From CAZWRV01 sp964636325 (GTDB taxonomy: Bacteria; Verrucomicrobiota; Lentisphaeria; Victivallales; GWF2-50-93): a stretch of 63,187 nucleotides of DNA. The notes under the pieces were generated by a model. It searched no databases. It was not told where the DNA came from and saw nothing but the letters and a program-made list of their open reading frames with translations. This document shows, in pieces, positions 17,297 to 25,765 of the stretch. Numbering within the stretch: position 1 is the first letter of the stretch; each line of letters opens with the position of its first letter. The stretch spans positions 1 through 63,187 of the forward strand of contig CAZWRV010000032.1 in NCBI GenBank assembly GCA_964636325.1. The letters run 5' to 3'. The translations under genes were made by a program, and so were the position numbers.

Positions 17297-18424
17297 ATGA
17301 ATCAGCCGTATCGACGTTTGAAGGGCGGGGCCGTCTTCGGCATGGTCGTCGGGGATATCTTGCTAATCGTAGCCGTCATCTTCGGATTTTTCACGATTCG
17401 CAGCTTGCACCGGGCCGACGAGATGCGCGGATGGAGGAAGGCCGAGGCCGAGATAGTTTCCTGCGAACTTATCAAGCATCGCGGAAACAAGGGCGGGACG
17501 AACTACCGCGTCGAGGCCAGCTACCGCTATGAAGTGGACGGGAAAAAATATGAAGGCGACAGGGTCTCCCTTCACAGCGGATCGGACAACATCGGCTGCT
17601 TCCATCAGGACACATATTCCCGGCTGGAAAGCTGCAGGAGGGAAGGCCGGAAGGCGGAATGCTGGGTGAATCCTGCGAATCCCGCAGATGCGATCCTCGT
17701 CCGAAAGCTCCGTCCGGAAATGCTGGGATTGACGCAGGTGTTCATCTTCGTTTTCGGCGGCGTGGGTATCGGCATGTCGACCGGCTTCCTCTTCTCGCTT
17801 ATCTTTCCCAACGGCAGGCCTTCTCCCGACAATACTATAAGGATGAACGGTTCATGCTCTCATGTCGTATCTGGAATCCTGGCTCTTGCCTGGAATGGTC
17901 TTGCCGCATGGATGCTGTGGCTGGAGTTCAAGGCGATGGCGCCTGAGATTCCGCCTTGGTATCTCTGGCTGCCGCTGGTCGTAGGGCTGGCAATCGCCGC
18001 AATCGCCGCATATAATATCGGAAGGTTCTTGAAATACGGCACGAGCACCCTGGCTCTATCGCCGATGCCTGCCGTGCCCGGAAAGCCGGTCGCGATGACC
18101 GTCTTGATTCCGGGAAGGGTTTCGGGCGAGAACACATTCAACCTCGAACTGCAGTGCATCCATCAATACACGATCGGCTCAGGAAAGCACAGGCACACCA
18201 ACAAGGATATCCTTTGGAGCGAAACTCGCCAGACCGGCGGAAACATCAACTTCCAGGACAAGACCGAGCTTAAGGTGGACTTTGAAATTCCTGCGGGTCT
18301 GCCGGCGACTACGGCATACAGCGGAAGCGACGGCAATTACTGGCTCCTGAAAGTCTCAGCAAGCACTCCGGGCATAGACTACAAGGCCGAATTCGACGTG
18401 CCCGTGGTACGGGAAATCTATTGA
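17297..18424 (+). CDS. DUF3592-domain membrane protein
   Basis: 375 residues. A transmembrane helix near 12-33 is followed by a soluble segment with WRKAEAEIVSCEL ... YRYEVDGKKYEGDRV (about 45-90), the hallmark of DUF3592. Further hydrophobic segments lie near 145-170, 190-210 and 222-240. The C-terminal third is soluble and beta-rich. Probably an inner-membrane protein; no biochemical role is established for the family. The SD AAGGAG is 10 bases before the ATG. Stands alone between the groEL terminator and the restriction-modification system. Confidence 0.8.
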   Translation: MNQPYRRLKGGAVFGMVVGDILLIVAVIFGFFTIRSLHRADEMRGWRKAEAEIVSCELIKHRGNKGGTNYRVEASYRYEVDGKKYEGDRVSLHSGSDNIGCFHQDTYSRLESCRREGRKAECWVNPANPADAILVRKLRPEMLGLTQVFIFVFGGVGIGMSTGFLFSLIFPNGRPSPDNTIRMNGSCSHVVSGILALAWNGLAAWMLWLEFKAMAPEIPPWYLWLPLVVGLAIAAIAAYNIGRFLKYGTSTLALSPMPAVPGKPVAMTVLIPGRVSGENTFNLELQCIHQYTIGSGKHRHTNKDILWSETRQTGGNINFQDKTELKVDFEIPAGLPATTAYSGSDGNYWLLKVSASTPGIDYKAEFDVPVVREIY

Positions 18425-18503
18425 ACAATTACAATGCCATCGTTTCTTTGCTCTTGAACTTGAGAAAAGGAATAATATTTTCAATTTCAAAGCTTGAAGT
18501 TTT

Positions 18504-18540
18504 TGCTACTATCAGTAAATATAGCTAAATAATAGTAGCA
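18504..18540 (+). promoter_or_regulatory. Candidate operator in front of the methyltransferase gene
   Basis: TGCTACTAT (18504-18512) and ATAGTAGCA (18532-18540) are perfect 9-bp inverted arms with 19 bp between them, ending 29 bp before the methyltransferase ATG in an AT-rich stretch. Restriction-modification genes are often controlled at such sites, sometimes by the methyltransferase itself; no separate C-protein gene is present. Binding is inference. Confidence 0.45.
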
Positions 18541-18569
18541 TATATGGCAATGAAAGCGATTGAGAATAC

Positions 18570-19571
18570 ATGAAAAAATTGACATCAATTGAAATTTGCG
18601 CTGGTGCTGGCGGGCAAGCTTTGGGCCTTGAGCAAGCTGGATTTGAACATGCGGCGCTAATTGAAATAGATCCAGATGCCTGTGAAACGCTGAGGAGGAA
18701 CAGGCCTAAATGGAATGTGATCGAAGGTGACTTGAAAGATTTTAATGCTTCCGCATATAAAGGCATAGATTTGTTGGCTGGCGGGGTTCCATGTCCGCCA
18801 TTTTCCGTCGCAGGGAAACAACTTGGCCACTTGGATGAAAGAAATCTTTTTCCTGAAGCTTTACGGATAGTCAAGGAATGCCAGCCGCGTGCGGTAATGT
18901 TTGAAAATGTCAGAGGGCTTTTGGAACCCGCGTTTGATGAATATCGAGAATATATTTTCAGATCGCTGAGCGATCTAGGATATAAACCTCAGGAATGGAA
19001 GCTGCTCAATGCATCCGACTTCGGAGTCCCACAGCTTCGCCCGAGAGTCTTGATGGTTGCAATCCGCAAGGATGAACCGGGTATTTTCAAATGGCCCGCA
19101 TTGGCAATAGGCAATAAGACGCAGACGGTTGGAGAGGTTTTGTATGACATCATGTCGTCGAATGGGTGGAAAAAAGCGGCATCATGGCGTTTAAAAGCTA
19201 ATGCTATAGCTCCGACCATAGTTGGTGGCTCAAAGAAGCATGGAGGTCCTGACCTTGGACCGACTCGTGCTAAACGTGCATGGGCGGAGCTGGGTGTGAA
19301 CGGAAAAAAGTTGGCGGACAATCCTCCCGGCGTAGATTTTGAGGGAATGCCTTGCTTGACTGTCCGAATGGCTGCGCGAATTCAAGGATTCCCTGACGAA
19401 TGGCTTTTTTATGGAGGAAAAACCACAGCATATCGGCAAGTTGGAAACGCTTTTCCGCCACCTGTGGCCCGTGCCGTCGGGACACAGATATTTAATTGCC
19501 TTTGTGCGGCATGTTCTGTAAGCAATAATTTTTTTAATCGAAAACGTCGGGAAGAATTGGTCGCGGTATGA
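18570..19571 (+). CDS. DNA (cytosine-5-)-methyltransferase of an NgoMIV-type system
   Basis: 333 residues. Conserved C5-methyltransferase motifs: I (SIEICAGAGGQALGLEQAGF split over 6-25), IV with catalytic Cys75 in GGVPCPPFS, VI ENVRG (112-116), VIII near FGVPQLRPRV, and X RQVGNAFPPPVARA near 300. The variable region is short, so one target-recognition domain. Predicted to methylate a cytosine in the site cut by the next gene product (GCCGGC if truly NgoMIV-like). Overlaps the endonuclease gene by 4 bp (ATGA). Codons are clearly more AT-rich than those of flanking genes, suggesting acquisition by transfer. Confidence 0.92.
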   Translation: MKKLTSIEICAGAGGQALGLEQAGFEHAALIEIDPDACETLRRNRPKWNVIEGDLKDFNASAYKGIDLLAGGVPCPPFSVAGKQLGHLDERNLFPEALRIVKECQPRAVMFENVRGLLEPAFDEYREYIFRSLSDLGYKPQEWKLLNASDFGVPQLRPRVLMVAIRKDEPGIFKWPALAIGNKTQTVGEVLYDIMSSNGWKKAASWRLKANAIAPTIVGGSKKHGGPDLGPTRAKRAWAELGVNGKKLADNPPGVDFEGMPCLTVRMAARIQGFPDEWLFYGGKTTAYRQVGNAFPPPVARAVGTQIFNCLCAACSVSNNFFNRKRREELVAV

Positions 19572-20440
19572 AGAAGTTAAAAGAAGTAGCCTCGTTTTTT
19601 GCAATTGAAAGGAAAAAATTTCATAAGGCATTGCTCGCTCAAGTACTTTATAGGAATAGTTCAGGCATCCCATCCAACTCCGACAAAGATAACCGTGCCA
19701 GTGTAGATATTGCGAATGGTATTATCAAGCAACTTGGAAATTGCAAGGAAAGAGGCCGACATGCAGCCCAAACTTCAGGCTGTCAGTTTGAAGTGTGTTG
19801 TAAGAATTTTATAGAGGCCACATTCTCAAGGCTATGCCACCTTAGGCCAGGTGAATGGTCTGTAAAGGCGATTGGGAGCAACAGGCAGGAACTTGCTCAG
19901 TATGAACAATATATGCATCTAATCCCTCTTCAGAAAGCGGCGAAGGATAATAAGGAGCTTGCGGCCGCGCTCGGGAACGACTATACAATAACTCCTGATA
20001 TAGTAATCTCAAGGGAGCCCGAACTTGACAGTAAGATTAATTGCGAGGAAAACCTTGTTGATGGAAGTGTGTCGTTGAGAACTTCATTGCGGAAGAGAAA
20101 TAATCCTAACCCGATTCTCCATGCCAGTATTTCATGCAAGTGGTCAATTAGAAGTGACAGGGCGCAAAATTCCCGCTCGGAAGCTTTGAATCTTATAAGA
20201 AACAGGAAGGGGCATCTGCCTCATGTTGTGGTCATTACGGCGGAACCGACACCTTCCCGTATTGCATCCATTGCCCTTGGTACCGGCGACATCGACTGTG
20301 TGTATCATTTCGCCCTTGTCGAGTTGTTAAACGCCTTGAATGAACTGGATTTCAAGGATGCCAAAGACTTGCTTTCAATAATGGTTGACGGAAAGAGATT
20401 GAAAGATATTTCTGATCTACCGCTTGATCTGGCAATATGA
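19568..20440 (+). CDS. Type II restriction endonuclease, NgoMIV family
   Basis: 290 residues. With a constant offset of +4, residues established for NgoMIV are all present: Asp144 (D140), Ser189 and Lys191 (S185, K187), Glu205 (E201) for catalysis, and Arg195, Asp197, Arg198 (R191, D193, R194) for base recognition, within SCKWSIRSDR. The segments TPDIVIS and VITAEPTPSRIASIALGTGD also fit. Predicted cleavage G^CCGGC, acting as a tetramer on two sites as in the family. AT-rich like its partner. Its stop codon is 38 bp before the DAHP synthase ATG. Confidence 0.92.
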   Translation: MKKLKEVASFFAIERKKFHKALLAQVLYRNSSGIPSNSDKDNRASVDIANGIIKQLGNCKERGRHAAQTSGCQFEVCCKNFIEATFSRLCHLRPGEWSVKAIGSNRQELAQYEQYMHLIPLQKAAKDNKELAAALGNDYTITPDIVISREPELDSKINCEENLVDGSVSLRTSLRKRNNPNPILHASISCKWSIRSDRAQNSRSEALNLIRNRKGHLPHVVVITAEPTPSRIASIALGTGDIDCVYHFALVELLNALNELDFKDAKDLLSIMVDGKRLKDISDLPLDLAI

Positions 20441-20470
20441 TATCCTGTTCATCCTGTGATCCTGTCAAAT
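20441..20470. repeat. TATCCTGTTCATCCTGTGATCCTGTC phrase repeat
   Basis: ATCCTGT recurs three times at 9-10 bp spacing between the endonuclease stop and the DAHP synthase start. The same phrase style is common intergenically in environmental genomes; here it marks the distal edge of the presumed insertion. Confidence 0.55.
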
Positions 20471-20478
20471 TGTTTCTC

Positions 20479-21516
20479 ATGAAGCAGACGTTCAATGTAA
20501 ACATCGAAAGCCAGGAGCCGTTGCCGACCCCGGACGAAATCCGGCGCGAGCTGCCGATCTCGCCCGAGGCCTCCGACAACGTCTACGCCTTCCGCAAGGC
20601 GATCATGGACATCCTCGACGGCAGGGACAGGCGACTCATGGTCATCGCAGGCCCGTGCTCCGTCGACAACATGGATGCCTGCGGCGAATATGCGCGGCGC
20701 CTTGCCGGGCTTGCCAGGGAAGTCTCGGGCAAGCTTCTCGTCATCATGCGGGCGTACCTTGAGAAGCCCCGGACTGTCGTAGGCTGGAAGGGGATGATCT
20801 ATGATCCCATGCTTGACGGCTCCTGCAGGATCGAGAAGGGTATCCGCATCTCGCGGAAATTCCTCATCGAACTTGCGGAAATGGGCCTACCGGCTGCGAC
20901 AGAAATGCTGGAACCTGTCATCCCTCAGTATGTTGCGGATCTTATTTCATGGGCGGCGATCGGCGCCAGGACCACCGAGTCCCAGACGCACCGCCAGCTA
21001 GCCAGCGGGCTGTCGATGCCGGTGGGATTCAAGAACACGACCGACGGCGACATCCAGGTCGCCGTCGAGGCGATCAGGGCGGCCGCGGCCCAGCACAGCT
21101 TTCTCGGAGTAATCGACGACGGTCGGACGGGAATCTTCAGGACCAGGGGGAACAAATACTGCCATCTCATCCTGAGGGGCGGAACAAGCGGACCGAACTA
21201 CGGCTCGGAATATGTCGCCTTCGCCAAGGAGATAATGCGCAAGTCCGGTATCAATCCTGCCGTCATAATCGACTGCAGCCACGGCAATTCCGGCAAGGAT
21301 TGCAGTCGGCAGGCGGCCGTCTTCCATGATTCGCTTCGGCAGGTTTGCAGGGGGGGGGGCACGATCAAGGGCCTCATGCTTGAAAGCTATCTGCACCAGG
21401 GCAGGCAGGAGCTTGCGCCGGACAAGATGCTTCCAGGACTTTCGATAACCGACGCCTGCATCGGCTGGGAAGAGACCGAGACACTTATACGACATGCACA
21501 TAAGGAGATACCGTGA
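20479..21516 (+). CDS. aroF: 3-deoxy-7-phosphoheptulonate synthase, class I (AroF/G/H type)
   Basis: 345 residues. Condenses PEP and erythrose 4-phosphate in the first step of the shikimate pathway. Signatures: VIAGPCSVDN near 58, RAYLEKPRTVVGWKG near 91-105, ARTTESQTHRQLASGLSMPVGFKN near 165-190, and DCSHGNSGKD near 262. The ATG at 20479 aligns with E. coli AroG-type N-termini; the in-frame ATG at 20437 would add residues translated from a repeat. Which of the feedback-sensitive isozymes it resembles is not determined. The restriction-modification pair immediately upstream may have replaced its original promoter. Overlaps the next gene by 4 bp (GTGA). Confidence 0.93.
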   Translation: MKQTFNVNIESQEPLPTPDEIRRELPISPEASDNVYAFRKAIMDILDGRDRRLMVIAGPCSVDNMDACGEYARRLAGLAREVSGKLLVIMRAYLEKPRTVVGWKGMIYDPMLDGSCRIEKGIRISRKFLIELAEMGLPAATEMLEPVIPQYVADLISWAAIGARTTESQTHRQLASGLSMPVGFKNTTDGDIQVAVEAIRAAAAQHSFLGVIDDGRTGIFRTRGNKYCHLILRGGTSGPNYGSEYVAFAKEIMRKSGINPAVIIDCSHGNSGKDCSRQAAVFHDSLRQVCRGGGTIKGLMLESYLHQGRQELAPDKMLPGLSITDACIGWEETETLIRHAHKEIP

Positions 21517-22601
21517 AAGTTTCAGAAAGATTCCAGAAGTACAGCGGCATCGCGGCGGTATTCGCGCTGGTCGTGGCGTGTTTTGTCGTGCTCAGGCCGT
21601 TCATTTCCGCGATGCTGTGGGCGGCGATACTCTGTTTTTCGACCTGGCCGCTTTACGTCTGGATCCGCAGGGAGGCATGCCGCGGCAGGAATGGCTGGGC
21701 CGCCTTGCTGATGACCATCATAATCGCGTTCTTCCTGGTCGCACCATTCATACTGGCGGCATGGACCTTCACGGAAAACATCGCAAATGTCGCAAGCATG
21801 ATCAAGGATGTAAAGATGAGCCCTGAAGCTCCGCCCTGGATAAAAGGCGTTCCGCTGTTCGGAGCGCAACTCGGATCCTTCTGGACCGATGTCGCGCACG
21901 ACAAGAGCAAGCTGCTTGAAGTGGCAAATCCGGCGCTGGGGAAATCTTCCGGCTGGCTTATCGAAAAGGGCAAATACATCGGGGCCGGCATACTTGAGCT
22001 CGTCCTGAGCGTATTCATATGCTTCTTCCTTTACAGGGACGGCGAGGCGTTCGTAAGGAAGGCCACCGCCGGCGCGGAAATCATAATCGGCAGCAGAACC
22101 CACGAGCTCTTCTCCGTGCTTAAGAAGACGATGAACAGCATCGTCTTCGGCCTGGTTGGCACGGCGATTGTGCAGGCGATCGCTGCGGCGATAGGTTTTT
22201 GGATTGCCGGGGTGCCCTCGGCCTTCCTACTTGCTCTGCTGACACTGCTTTTCGCGTTCTTCCCCGCCGGCACGGTGCTTGTCTGGTTCCCTGTGGCCGT
22301 CTGGATCTATTTCGAGCACGGCATAGGCTGGGGAGTCTTTCTCTTCTTATGGGGGACTTTTGTCATAAGCGGCGTGGACAATGTCGTCCGCCCGTATTTC
22401 ATCAGCCGCGGCACCAATCTTCCGTTCATACTTATTTTCCTGGGCGTCCTTGGCGGACTTGTCGCATTCGGATTCCTCGGGCTTTTCATCGGCCCCGCGC
22501 TCCTGGCGGTCGCCTACAGCCTCCTCGAAAGCTTCCTCTCGTCGAACGTCGCTTCCGGCCAGGACGCAGGATCGGCCGCGACAGACGGGAGGTCAAGCTG
22601 A
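21513..22601 (+). CDS. AI-2E-family (UPF0118/PerM) transporter
   Basis: 362 residues, GTG start with AAGGAGAT upstream. Multiple hydrophobic helices: about 13-50, 63-83, 150-172, a cluster from 205 to 300 and 305-340, with the family's long soluble loop between the third and fourth. The PYFISRGTNLPFILIFLGVLGG segment (split here at F) near 305-326 is the conserved AI-2E-transporter C-terminal motif. Members export small molecules or act as ion antiporters; autoinducer-2 export is proven for few. Translationally coupled to the DAHP synthase, with no evident shared pathway. Confidence 0.88.
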   Translation: MKVSERFQKYSGIAAVFALVVACFVVLRPFISAMLWAAILCFSTWPLYVWIRREACRGRNGWAALLMTIIIAFFLVAPFILAAWTFTENIANVASMIKDVKMSPEAPPWIKGVPLFGAQLGSFWTDVAHDKSKLLEVANPALGKSSGWLIEKGKYIGAGILELVLSVFICFFLYRDGEAFVRKATAGAEIIIGSRTHELFSVLKKTMNSIVFGLVGTAIVQAIAAAIGFWIAGVPSAFLLALLTLLFAFFPAGTVLVWFPVAVWIYFEHGIGWGVFLFLWGTFVISGVDNVVRPYFISRGTNLPFILIFLGVLGGLVAFGFLGLFIGPALLAVAYSLLESFLSSNVASGQDAGSAATDGRSS

Positions 22602-22721
22602 CGACCGTGAAGAAGATATATGGGCCTCTCCGGACATTCGTGACGATAAAATCGATGGAAGGCTTGCAATATTATTCTCCGCATATAAGGTTCACCCATC
22701 TAATCGGATGACAACTCCCTC

Positions 22722-22799
22722 ATGAATGGACAACTGAGAATCGTGCTTGTTCTTGTACTTGGCCCGGCGGTGGTAGCTGCCGGAGCGCCAAGTATATAG
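22722..22799 (+). CDS. Candidate ilvB leader peptide (25 residues, Val/Leu/Ile-rich)
   Basis: MNGQLRIVLVLVLGPAVVAA followed by GAPSI. Ten of 25 residues are Ile, Val or Leu, with seven in a row (IVLVLVL, residues 7-13) and a second VV pair. This is the composition of known ilv/leu leader peptides such as IvbL of E. coli. It lies 117 bp upstream of the acetolactate synthase start, on the same strand, and overlaps alternative RNA hairpins. No strong Shine-Dalgarno precedes it (GGATG at 12 bases only). Confidence 0.6.
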   Translation: MNGQLRIVLVLVLGPAVVAAGAPSI

Positions 22800-22834
22800 C
22801 GCGTTTTCCGGAATCTCTCAGATCCACCGCCGGG
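22758..22834 (+). promoter_or_regulatory. Candidate attenuator with mutually exclusive hairpins
   Basis: Hairpin A: CTTGGC (22758-22763) / GCCAAG (22787-22792), with inner CCGGC (22764-22768) / GCCGG (22779-22783). Hairpin B: CCCGGCGGTGG (22763-22773) / CCACCGCCGGG (22824-22834), a perfect 11-bp stem followed by TTCCCCTCCTT. They share 22763-22768 and cannot form together. Both overlap the end of the leader ORF, so ribosome position could select between them. The pyrimidine tract after B is not a canonical T-run, so whether B terminates transcription is uncertain. Confidence 0.5.
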
Positions 22835-22915
22835 TTCCCCTCCTTAAGACAACGGAACATTTTCCGACCGCATATTTCCATCTGTATGATGAAAACAAAT
22901 CTAGGAATAACAAAG

Positions 22916-24613
22916 ATGCATAACGATAACAGGCCGATCAAAGGGGCGGAGATAGCAATAAAATGCCTGGAAAGGGCGGGGGTCAGGACGATTTTCGCAT
23001 ATCCGGGCGGAGCCTCGATGGAGCTTCACCAGGCGCTCCAGAATTCGAAGATAAGAGTGATCCTGCCGCGGCACGAGCAGGGCGGAGCCTTCGCGGCCGG
23101 CGGCTACGCCAGGGCGACCGGAGAGACCGGAGTCTGCATGGCCACAAGCGGGCCCGGCGCCACCAACCTCATCACCGGCATCGCCGACGCGTACATGGAT
23201 TCCATCCCGATGGTCGCGATAACCGGACAGGTCGCCTCCCCTCTGATCGGACGGAACGCCTTCCAGGAGATCGACATCATCGGCGTCACCAGACCGATCG
23301 TCAAGCACAGCTACCTCGTACTCAGGATCGAGGACATCCCCAGCGTCTTCGCAGAGGCTTTTTATATCGCCAACAGCGGCAGGCCCGGACCCGTCGTCAT
23401 CGACCTCCCGAAGAACGTCCAGCAGCAGTCCTGCGTCCCCGTCTTCCCTGAGAAGACAACTATACGGTCATACAGGCCGGACCACAAGGTCGACGATGCC
23501 GACATACTGGCGATACGCAAGGCGATATCCGAGTCCAGCCGCCCCTGCATTTACGCCGGAGGCGGTATAATCACCTCCAACGCCTCCGATTCTCTGACCA
23601 AGTTCGCCGAATCATACAATATTCCGGTCGTCACGACGCTTATGGGCATCGGCTCGATTCCTGAAGACCACCCGCTATGCCTGAAGTGGCTCGGCATGCA
23701 CGGGACATATTGTGCGAATTTCGCGGCCAACGAGGCCGACCTGCTTATCGCGATCGGCTCGCGCTTCGACGACAGGGTCACCGGCCCCGCCGCGTCGTTC
23801 GCGAAGGGCGCCAGGAAGATTCACATCGACATCGACAAGTCGGAGATCAACAAGAACGTCAGGGCCGACATCGGCGTCGTCGGCAACGCGAAGGACATCC
23901 TCGACGCGCTGAACAGAAACCCCGTCAGGAAGGAATGCAAGGACTGGTTCTGGCAGATCTCGAAATGGCGGACCGAGCATCCGCTCAGATACAGGAACGA
24001 CGGCAAGATGCATCCGCCGTTCGTCATCGAGACGCTTTACAAGCTGACCGGCGGCGACGCCATCATCGTCACCGGCGTCGGCCAGCACCAGATGTGGAGC
24101 GGCCAGTTCTACAGGTATAAGCGTCCGCGCCAGTTCATCACCTCCGGCGGCCTCGGCGCCATGGGGTTCGGCCTGCCCTCCGCCATGGGAGCCAAAATCG
24201 CGATGCCCGACAGCCTCGTCATCAACATAGATGGCGACGGCAGCTTCCAGATGAACATCCAGGAGCTGGGCACCATCCACAACGAGGAGATAGACGTAAA
24301 GATGGTCATCATGAACAACCAGCATCTCGGCATGGTCGCCCAGTGGGAGGACCGCTTCTACGGCAGCAGGCGCGGCAACACCGTCCTGAAAAGCGAGCAT
24401 ACGGAGCGCCCGTATCCCGATTTCGTCTCGATCGCGAAGGGATATCTCATCCCCGGCCGCGAAGTCTACAGGAAGGACGACCTGGAAGATGCTGTCAAGG
24501 AGATGCTGGATTACAAGGGTGCGTTCGTACTCGACGTCCACGTCGAATACCAGGAGCACGTCCTCCCGATGATCCCCCCCGGCAAGACCTACAAGGACAT
24601 ACTTGTGGAATGA
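22916..24613 (+). CDS. ilvB: Acetolactate synthase (acetohydroxyacid synthase) large subunit
   Basis: 565 residues. Thiamine-diphosphate enzyme making acetolactate or acetohydroxybutyrate, the first common step of branched-chain amino-acid synthesis. Catalytic Glu in LPRHEQGGAFAAGGYARATG near 46-65; FAD/middle domain from about 185; ThDP-Mg motif GDGSFQMN ... NNQHLGMVAQWEDRFY near 440-480. These forms are typical of the anabolic FAD-dependent enzyme rather than catabolic AlsS. ATG 22916 is chosen (AGGAA nine bases upstream) over one 10 codons earlier. No ilvN regulatory subunit gene follows; it must lie elsewhere. Likely controlled by the leader upstream. Confidence 0.93.
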   Translation: MHNDNRPIKGAEIAIKCLERAGVRTIFAYPGGASMELHQALQNSKIRVILPRHEQGGAFAAGGYARATGETGVCMATSGPGATNLITGIADAYMDSIPMVAITGQVASPLIGRNAFQEIDIIGVTRPIVKHSYLVLRIEDIPSVFAEAFYIANSGRPGPVVIDLPKNVQQQSCVPVFPEKTTIRSYRPDHKVDDADILAIRKAISESSRPCIYAGGGIITSNASDSLTKFAESYNIPVVTTLMGIGSIPEDHPLCLKWLGMHGTYCANFAANEADLLIAIGSRFDDRVTGPAASFAKGARKIHIDIDKSEINKNVRADIGVVGNAKDILDALNRNPVRKECKDWFWQISKWRTEHPLRYRNDGKMHPPFVIETLYKLTGGDAIIVTGVGQHQMWSGQFYRYKRPRQFITSGGLGAMGFGLPSAMGAKIAMPDSLVINIDGDGSFQMNIQELGTIHNEEIDVKMVIMNNQHLGMVAQWEDRFYGSRRGNTVLKSEHTERPYPDFVSIAKGYLIPGREVYRKDDLEDAVKEMLDYKGAFVLDVHVEYQEHVLPMIPPGKTYKDILVE

Positions 24614-24696
24614 GCAAATTTCCGCCGGATTCAGACGGCAATTCAATTCGGTTGAAGCAATAAAGCTTGTAAGAATATAACAGAAGGAGTGTCGCA

Positions 24697-25329
24697 ATGA
24701 ACATCTATGAGAAAATAGCGTCGCTGAAGATCGTGCCGGTAATCGTGATCGACAACGTGGACGCCGCGCTGCATCTGGCGGACGCGTTGATCGAGGGCGG
24801 GCTTTCGATCGCGGAGATCACTTTCCGCACCGAGGCCGCGGCGAAGGTGATCTCGACGCTGGCGAAGGAGCGCCCGCAGCTCACCGTCGGCGCGGGGACC
24901 ATCATGACCCTGGACAACCTCAAGAAGGCCGTCGACTGCGGCGCGCAGTTCGGCGTCGCCCCCGGCTTCAACCCGAAGATCGCCGCCGAGGCGATCAAGA
25001 TGAAGTTCCCCTTCTCGCCCGGCGTTATGACTCCGAGCGAAATCGAATGCTCCCTGGATCTGGGGATAAAATATCTGAAGTTCTTCCCGGCCGAGGCCGC
25101 CGGCGGCGTCAAGATGCTCAAGAGCCTGATTCCGCCTTTCGCGCACACCGGCGTAAAGTTCATCCCGCTCGGCGGCGTCTCAGCGCTGAACATGAAGGAG
25201 TATCTTGCCATACCCCAGGTCGTCGCCGTAGGCGGAACCTGGATCGCGCTCAAGGACGACATCAGCTCATCCAACTGGGCGAAGATCAAGGCCAACTGCG
25301 TCTCCGCCCTCAAGATACTTGCAGCATGA
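24697..25329 (+). CDS. eda: 2-keto-3-deoxy-6-phosphogluconate (KDPG) aldolase
   Basis: 210 residues, a single TIM barrel of the KDPG/KHG aldolase family. Motifs: EITFRT with catalytic Glu at about 43-48, VGAGTI near 69, GVAPGFNP near 90, and YLKFFPAEAAGG with the Schiff-base Lys near 128. It splits KDPG into pyruvate and glyceraldehyde 3-phosphate (Entner-Doudoroff pathway or uronate catabolism). Strong SD AGAAGGAG. An Entner-Doudoroff dehydratase is not in the window. Uronate-rich glycans degraded by the downstream locus could feed this step (inference). Confidence 0.93.
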   Translation: MNIYEKIASLKIVPVIVIDNVDAALHLADALIEGGLSIAEITFRTEAAAKVISTLAKERPQLTVGAGTIMTLDNLKKAVDCGAQFGVAPGFNPKIAAEAIKMKFPFSPGVMTPSEIECSLDLGIKYLKFFPAEAAGGVKMLKSLIPPFAHTGVKFIPLGGVSALNMKEYLAIPQVVAVGGTWIALKDDISSSNWAKIKANCVSALKILAA

Positions 25330-25765
25330 CAGGCGTGAATTCGGGCTTGAACCTAATAGCCGCAGTTGGCCGCATTTGCCGTAGCTACCAGGCAGCAAGA
25401 CGCAGCTGTGGTGACCACTGCAAGTTGAAGCTAACGAAGTAGATATGGCGAATGCGGCCAACCCTCCCGGGTTGAAAATATGCCGAAACTGGCTTTCACT
25501 AATTGGGCGAAAGCCTCTAGGTTTTTCCCTGCGGGAAAAATGCGCCCTTACGGCGCGCAGGTAGCTTGCGCGCGCCGCGCGCAAAGGGCAAACTCTGCAT
25601 ACGAGTAATGCTGTGTTATGTTGCTTGCGCGCGCCGCGCGCAAACTACTTTTGGTAAAAACGTTTTCCAAGTCGCGCCGTAAGGGACTAAATATGTAACT
25701 GCCTTATTATGAGAGTGTTAATTTATAAAGCATATTTTCAACTGCGGGAATTAGGTTGAAGGGAA
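25330..25765. other. Gene-free gap with GC palindromes between convergent genes
   Basis: No protein-like ORF. It carries two copies of GCTTGCGCGCGCCGCGCGCAAA, a hairpin CCCTGCGGG near 25527, and AT-rich spacer. Separates eda (plus) from the glycyl radical enzyme gene (minus). No T-tailed terminator was recognised. Confidence 0.55.
25564..25644. repeat. Twin palindromes GCTTGCGCGCGCCGCGCGCAAA
   Basis: Identical 22-mers at 25564-25585 and 25623-25644. Each contains TTGCGCGCG-C-CGCGCGCAA, a perfect 9-bp inverted repeat around one base. The spacing is 59 bp centre to centre. Confidence 0.8.

Noticed and set aside
20437..20478. Upstream ATG of the DAHP synthase overlapping the endonuclease stop
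   Set aside because: The added residues come from the ATCCTGT repeat and do not resemble the family N-terminus.
23675..24697. 340-codon open frame antisense to acetolactate synthase
   Set aside because: Shadow frame of a recognised enzyme; no family-like features.
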